Source: Clostridia bacterium
GTDB taxonomy: Bacteria; Bacillota; Clostridia; Oscillospirales; Acutalibacteraceae
Reading direction: 5' to 3'
NCBI GenBank assembly: GCA_017467405.1
Contig: JAFTSH010000001.1
Coordinates: 1 to 64,000 of the forward strand
DNA: 64,000 nt
Part shown: positions 60,767-64,000 of the stretch, piece by piece
Layout of the letters: each line of letters opens with the position of its first letter
Numbering within the stretch: the first letter of the stretch is position 1
Position numbers and translations under genes: made by a program
Notes under the pieces: model-generated
What the model saw: the letters and a program-made list of their open reading frames with translations, nothing else
Told to the model about the DNA's origin: nothing
Database searches by the model: none

Positions 60767-61534
60767 ATGAAATGTATCAATTTTATTTTTACACAGTCCG
60801 TGATGTGGATTGTACTGTTGTTTGTGTGGTATTCACCGTTGAAAGTACAAGCTATGAATACTGGGTTTTCTACGGAGGAAAAATCTGTTTCGGAACAACA
60901 AGAGTTGATGCGTAATATATCTATATCACTGATAGAGGAAGAACCGAAAAAACAGCCAATTGATTGTTTTGATGTTAACGAGAATGGATATATAGCTCTT
61001 GGATTCAGCAATTTAGAGCATAAAACAATTTGCGTTTATACATCTGACGGAATTTTTCAATACGGATACAAGTTCGATTGCACAGGAGATTTCGGCATTG
61101 GTTGGGATACAAAAGGAGTAATTATATATTTCGTTAGAGGTAGCACGGCCATTGTTGTAAATTCTTCGGGGAATATAGAAGATATAAAGACCGTAGTCGA
61201 TTCGATCGAGAACAATTCGTATTGGAACAATACTGTTTTCGCAACAAGTCGATTAGTCAAAAATTGCAAATATACTATAAAGAATGATATGGGAATATTG
61301 AATTTTTTTGCATCTTCGTACTCACAACTTGTTGTTTCGGATAATGATAATGTTAATATAGTTTACGATGTTACCTCTAAACATATCGTGAAAATAATAA
61401 CTACGATTATCGCTGTATTGATATTTGTGACAGTAGTCGCTGTTCTGATAATAAAACGAATCAAAACAATCCAATCTGGGACACAGGGCGCAAGCCAAAG
61501 GGACACAGCGGACAGTTCCGTGATTGACGGTTAA
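60767..61534 (+). CDS. Candidate immunity protein for the RHS tip
   Basis: A 255-residue, AT-rich gene that starts three bases after the RHS stop, with GGAG eight bases upstream inside the end of the RHS gene. The protein has an N-terminal hydrophobic segment (about 5-28, signal or anchor), an external-type domain of about 170 residues without recognised family, and a membrane helix (about 208-232) followed by a basic tail. Place, base composition shared with the tip, and membrane topology make it the likely immunity partner (inference). Its final codons (VIDG) come from the palindromic repeat at 61501-61535, so the native C-terminus may have been altered. Confidence 0.6.
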   Translation: MKCINFIFTQSVMWIVLLFVWYSPLKVQAMNTGFSTEEKSVSEQQELMRNISISLIEEEPKKQPIDCFDVNENGYIALGFSNLEHKTICVYTSDGIFQYGYKFDCTGDFGIGWDTKGVIIYFVRGSTAIVVNSSGNIEDIKTVVDSIENNSYWNNTVFATSRLVKNCKYTIKNDMGILNFFASSYSQLVVSDNDNVNIVYDVTSKHIVKIITTIIAVLIFVTVVAVLIIKRIKTIQSGTQGASQRDTADSSVIDG

Positions 61535-61535
61535 G
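61501..61535. repeat. Diverged copy of the palindromic GGGACGGTTC element
   Basis: GGACAGTTCCGTGATTGACG within this stretch matches the cores at 61686, 62311 and 62376 with a few changes and ends in the same TTGACGGTTAAG. It overlaps the end of the candidate immunity gene and provides its stop codon. Confidence 0.6.
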
Positions 61536-61597
61536 AGTTAGTTTTCGTTTGGGGTGAGGCGGTTCTCACCGCCTCACCCGCTACAGCTACTCTGGAG
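61524..61597 (+). repeat. 74-bp junction unit, copy 1
   Basis: From TTGACGG to GGAG this unit is about 92% identical to 61702-61774. It contains a perfect 10-bp stem GTGAGGCGGT/ACCGCCTCAC (61554-61563/61568-61577) and leads straight into an RHS fragment at the same codon as copy 2. Confidence 0.8.
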
Positions 61598-61677
61598 ATG
61601 CCGACTGGTACGATCAGCTCTACTCCTACAACGGTGAGACGATAACCTACGACCAGATAGGCAACCCGCTGTCCTGA
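61582..61677 (+). pseudogene. RHS fragment 1
   Basis: Thirty-one codons that match the RHS protein from YSGDADWYDQLYSYNG to IGNPLS (parent about 59510-59600) with a few silent or conservative changes, then a TGA formed at the junction with the palindromic element at 61676. There is no start codon or ribosome site. It is a displaced piece of an RHS gene. Confidence 0.85.
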
Positions 61678-61713
61678 ACACAGAGGGACGGTTCTGTTGT
61701 GTTGACGGTTAAG
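61676..61713. repeat. Palindromic GGGACGGTTC element, copy 2
   Basis: AACACA and TGTGTT flank the core GAGGGACGGTTC, making an imperfect palindrome, followed by TTGACGGTTAAG. The same element lies at 62301-62338 and 62367-62405. Confidence 0.75.
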
Positions 61714-61774
61714 GATTAGTTTTCGTTTGGGTGAGGTGGTTCTCGCCGCCTCACCCGCTACAGCTACTCCGGAG
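61702..61774 (+). repeat. Junction unit, copy 2
   Basis: Second copy of the unit at 61524-61597. The stem is kept with two G-U pairs (61731-61740 with 61745-61754), suggesting that the hairpin itself matters. Confidence 0.8.
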
Positions 61775-62337
61775 CTGCCGACTGGTACGACCAGCTTGAT
61801 TCCTTTAACGGCGAGACCATTTCGTATGACAGTATAGGCAACCCGCTGTCCTACAGGGGAGCGACCCTGACCTGGACGAGGGGCAGACAGCTTGCGTCCT
61901 ACGTCAAGGGCACCGACAATATAGCCTATACCTACAACTCGGAAGGAATACGTACAGAAAAGATCATCAACTTCGAGTACAAGACCGAGTACATCCTCGA
62001 CGGTAGCACCGTGATCGGCGAGCGTCAGACCAACGCTATTACCGGCGAAAGCATTTCGGCGATCGACTACTTCTACGACTCCAACGGCGAAGCGGTAGGC
62101 CTCAAGTACCTCGGGAAGGTCTATATGTATGAGAAGAACCTGCAGGGTGACGTTCTCAACGTGATCTCCCCGACGGGACAGACCGTCGTTTCCTACTCCT
62201 ACGACGAGTGGGGCAAGCTCCTTTCCGTTACCGGCAGCATGGCTTCCACCCTCGGTCTCGTAAACTCCCTGCGCTACCGCGGTTACGTCTACGACACCGT
62301 CAACACACGGGGACGGTTCTGTCGTGTTGACGGTTAA
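61759..62337 (+). pseudogene. RHS fragment 2
   Basis: An open frame of 192 codons without a start, over 95% similar to the RHS protein from YSGxADWYDQL through RYRGYVYDT (parent about 59511-60049). It stops exactly before the ETALYYLNSRYYDPE end of the RHS core, where the palindromic element begins; the frame then ends in that element (CRVDG, stop). The tip has been lost. Differences from the parent (SFNGETISYDS, GLVNS for GVINS) show that it is an old or separately derived copy, not a recent assembly artefact. Confidence 0.88.
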
Positions 62338-62338
62338 G
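62301..62338. repeat. Palindromic GGGACGGTTC element, copy 3
   Basis: CAACAC (62301-62306) and GTGTTG (62324-62329) flank GGGGACGGTTC. It truncates RHS fragment 2 and ends in the shared TTGACGGTTAAG. Confidence 0.75.
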
Positions 62339-62366
62339 CAAACACACGGGCAAACACAAACACACA

Positions 62367-62405
62367 AACACACGGGGACGGTTCTATGTGTTGCTATGTG
62401 TTGAC
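62367..62405. repeat. Palindromic GGGACGGTTC element, copy 4
   Basis: AACACACGGGGACGGTTC followed by two TATGTGTTG units. The preceding 62339-62366 is a run of AACACA-type repeats, probably degenerate half-sites. Confidence 0.7.
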
Positions 62406-62419
62406 GCTATAAATAAAAA

Positions 62420-62439
62420 GACTCCCTTGCCGGGGAGTC
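62420..62439 (-). terminator. Possible second terminator of the isomerase operon
   Basis: GACTCCC/GGGGAGTC stem (62420-62426/62432-62439) followed on the minus strand by TTTTTATTTA. Confidence 0.65.
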
Positions 62440-62451
62440 GGAATTAAGCGG

Positions 62452-62489
62452 AATAACAAATGGGCAGCGTTTGCTACCCATTTGTTATT
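62452..62489. terminator. Terminator of lyxose isomerase-kinase operon
   Basis: A perfect 13-bp stem (62452-62464 with 62477-62489) with an inner AGC/GCT pair. It lies 36 bp beyond the isomerase stop. Confidence 0.7.
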
Positions 62490-62524
62490 TATATATTCGT
62501 TTTTCGGCAGAGAGGAGAGGCGGA

Positions 62525-63061
62525 TCAGCCCTCGATCTTGCCCTCTCTGACAAGGGCTTTGTCGGTGAATTGGTCGGTTTCGTCGGTGCTTTTCGTTGAG
62601 AACTCCGAGATCACGGCACCGTCGGGGCCGCCCTGGAACCAGTGCTTGACTCCCGGCATTATCGTATACTGCTCGCCGGGCTTGAGGATGACCTCGTGGA
62701 ATACCGAGACCTCGCTTTGGGGAAGCGCCGCCTTGATCTTATCGGTGTTTTTCTCTCCATCGACGTAGAGGTAGACCTCACCGTAGCGGCAACGGAAGGT
62801 TTCTTCCTTGCCCTCCATTCCGTTGGTGGGTACGTGCCAATGCTCGGCACAGGTCTGTCCGGGAAGAAGCACCATTTCCTTGGCGCAGACCCTTTCGGTA
62901 TTGACGTAGACCACAAGCTGCAGACCGAATTCCTTTACGCATCCCTGACCGAAGTCGATGACCTCGACCGAGCGCTTTTCTTCCTCGGTCAGCACGATGT
63001 GTGCCTTCTCAAAGTATTCGAGCGTTGCGGCTACCTGTTCGTTGTATTCCCTCTGTGTCAT
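62525..63061 (-). CDS. D-lyxose-type cupin sugar isomerase
   Basis: A 178-residue cupin of the D-lyxose ketol-isomerase family, which interconverts D-lyxose and D-xylulose and often D-mannose and D-fructose. The metal site is visible as CAEHWHVP (two His, about 72-75), GKEETFRCRYG (Glu about 86) and MPGVKHWFQGG (His about 139). The length fits the short family form. Its start overlaps the stop of the PfkB kinase by ATGA, so kinase and isomerase are made together, consistent with pentose or mannose use. Confidence 0.88.
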   Translation of the reverse strand: MTQREYNEQVAATLEYFEKAHIVLTEEEKRSVEVIDFGQGCVKEFGLQLVVYVNTERVCAKEMVLLPGQTCAEHWHVPTNGMEGKEETFRCRYGEVYLYVDGEKNTDKIKAALPQSEVSVFHEVILKPGEQYTIMPGVKHWFQGGPDGAVISEFSTKSTDETDQFTDKALVREGKIEG

Positions 63062-64000
63062 AGTGTTTTTCTACCGTACCTTTCTTCGAGTTTTTCGAGT
63101 TGGTTTTTATCGAGCATTCCGTCGGTGGAGTTTTCGCAGAACAGCACGCTTGCGGCGGCGGCCGAGGCAAACTCCAGCAGACGGGTATCGTCATAGTTTT
63201 TATAGATGCCGTAGAGACAGCCGGCGCTGAAGGCGTCGCCTGCGCCCACGCTTCCCCTGATCTCCTCGCGCGGAATATCAAGAGCGGGGACGGCGGTAAA
63301 GCTTTCGGTCGGAACGTCGTAGCAGAAGCAAGCCTGCTTGCAGTGGATTATGACCTTGTTTCTGACGCCGCATCCGGCCATAAATATGGCCGTTTTGCGG
63401 ATGCTTTCGAGGTTGATCTTTCCGTCGGGGGTCGTCGGCGGCAGGTCGGTCAGCGAGCAGCTTTCCTTCTCGTCCATTATTGCGTAGTTACAGTATCTCA
63501 GAGCGGGGATGACCTTTTCTTTATATCCGAGGGGGCTGTCGCTCATTACGTCGACCGAGGTTCTGATCCCCTTTTCCTGAAGATCGTGGAGAAATCTCGC
63601 CATCACGGTTCCGTAAACCGCATCCTCTTTGTCGAAAAGATCGAGCAGCAGGATATATCCGATGTGCAGGACGACGCAGTTGAGGGAGTGGGCGTCGACG
63701 TCCTCGGGCGAAAATTCGCCGTTGGCACCGCTCGCGTAGAAAAAGGTGCGCTCGCCGGTGGGATTTACGACGACGTCGCTGACCCCCGTAGGCTTGGTTG
63801 CCGACAGCGAGACCTGCTCGCAGTCGATTCCGTATCGGCTGAGCACCGAGAGGATGAACCGACCGTATTCGTCGTTGCCGATCTTTCCGATTACCGACAG
63901 GGGGATGTTGCGGTCGATCTTTGCGAGGTCAATGGCCGTGTTGGGGGCGCAGCCGCCCACCGCCTGCGTCATATCGGTGATGTTTCCGAGCATACCGAGG
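63058..64000 (-). CDS. PfkB family sugar kinase, 5' end outside window
   Basis: At least 313 codons of a ribokinase-like (PfkB) kinase. Substrate-binding GGCAPNTAIDLAKI and GKIGNDEYGRFIL lie at the visible N-terminal side, and the catalytic/anion-hole motif GSVGAGDAFSAGCLYG (Asp is the base) near the end. The frame stays open to the window edge and the usual first strand of the family is missing, so the true start lies to the right; the in-window ATG at 63993 is not convincing. It phosphorylates a sugar, likely linked to the coupled lyxose-type isomerase. Confidence 0.88.
   Translation of the reverse strand, partial: LGMLGNITDMTQAVGGCAPNTAIDLAKIDRNIPLSVIGKIGNDEYGRFILSVLSRYGIDCEQVSLSATKPTGVSDVVVNPTGERTFFYASGANGEFSPEDVDAHSLNCVVLHIGYILLLDLFDKEDAVYGTVMARFLHDLQEKGIRTSVDVMSDSPLGYKEKVIPALRYCNYAIMDEKESCSLTDLPPTTPDGKINLESIRKTAIFMAGCGVRNKVIIHCKQACFCYDVPTESFTAVPALDIPREEIRGSVGAGDAFSAGCLYGIYKNYDDTRLLEFASAAAASVLFCENSTDGMLDKNQLEKLEERYGRKTL

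Noticed and set aside
63058..63993. ATG at 63993 as the true start of the PfkB kinase
   Set aside because: The frame continues to the window edge and the first strand of the family is absent, so the gene is better treated as cut by the window.

Overview
The window looks like a chromosomal segment of a spore-forming, anaerobic, GC-rich member of class Clostridia (an Oscillospiraceae/Ruminococcaceae-like gut bacterium). The supporting features are strong AGGAGG-type ribosome binding sites with frequent TTG/GTG starts, spore genes (spoVAD, spoIID, a CotF-like coat protein), type III glutamine synthetase, a dockerin-tagged muramidase, and short intrinsic terminators between most transcription units. 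The genus cannot be fixed from sequence alone. I saw no tRNA, rRNA, CRISPR array or intact transposase.

Layout. 1-9.3 kb: a hairpin-rich non-coding repeat, a small ribbon-helix-helix-like protein, a lipoprotein, a Gfo/Idh/MocA enzyme divergent from a cytoplasmic GH92 mannosidase, glutamine synthetase III behind a probable attenuator, and murI. 9.4-17.5 kb: small membrane and spore-coat proteins, a GH25 muramidase with SH3 and dockerin modules, nrdR, and a four-gene leftward operon (two lipoproteins, pyridoxamine kinase, HD hydrolase). 17.7-29.3 kb: spoVAD, an SGNH esterase, an orphan response regulator, coaX plus an ECF S component, spoIID, citrate synthase, a membrane protein overlapping metG, tatD and ylmH. 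29.3-30 kb: a hairpin-rich insert bounded by two identical 34-bp repeats beside an unlisted 43-residue membrane protein.

30-47 kb: the most unusual block. A three-domain surface protein (30187-32253) and, further on, a cluster of three paralogues (38937-43513) share a beta-sandwich-like module with a Gly-Trp-(Asn/His) signature. Two of the clustered proteins are exported and membrane-anchored, one is cytoplasmic, and similar promoters precede them. Between lie an iron alcohol dehydrogenase, an ECF sigma/anti-sigma pair, an AraC regulator, a P-loop ATPase and an M14 peptidoglycan peptidase. After rlmB comes an 838-residue membrane protein that is recognisably a P-type ATPase whose catalytic motifs have been lost.

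47-54.3 kb: an amino-sugar utilisation locus. A CE2-type esterase lipoprotein and an AraC regulator lie divergent from a tight operon of sugar isomerase/epimerase, Gfo/Idh/MocA oxidoreductase, nagA, ROK kinase, nagB and a small ribbon-helix-helix-like protein. 54.5-62.4 kb: a 2068-residue RHS/YD-repeat surface protein with an AT-rich variable C-terminal tip, a likely immunity partner directly behind it, and two orphan fragments of the same RHS gene. The fragments are punctuated by repeated palindromic elements and look like remnants of tip exchange. The right end holds a D-lyxose-type isomerase and a PfkB sugar kinase cut by the window edge.
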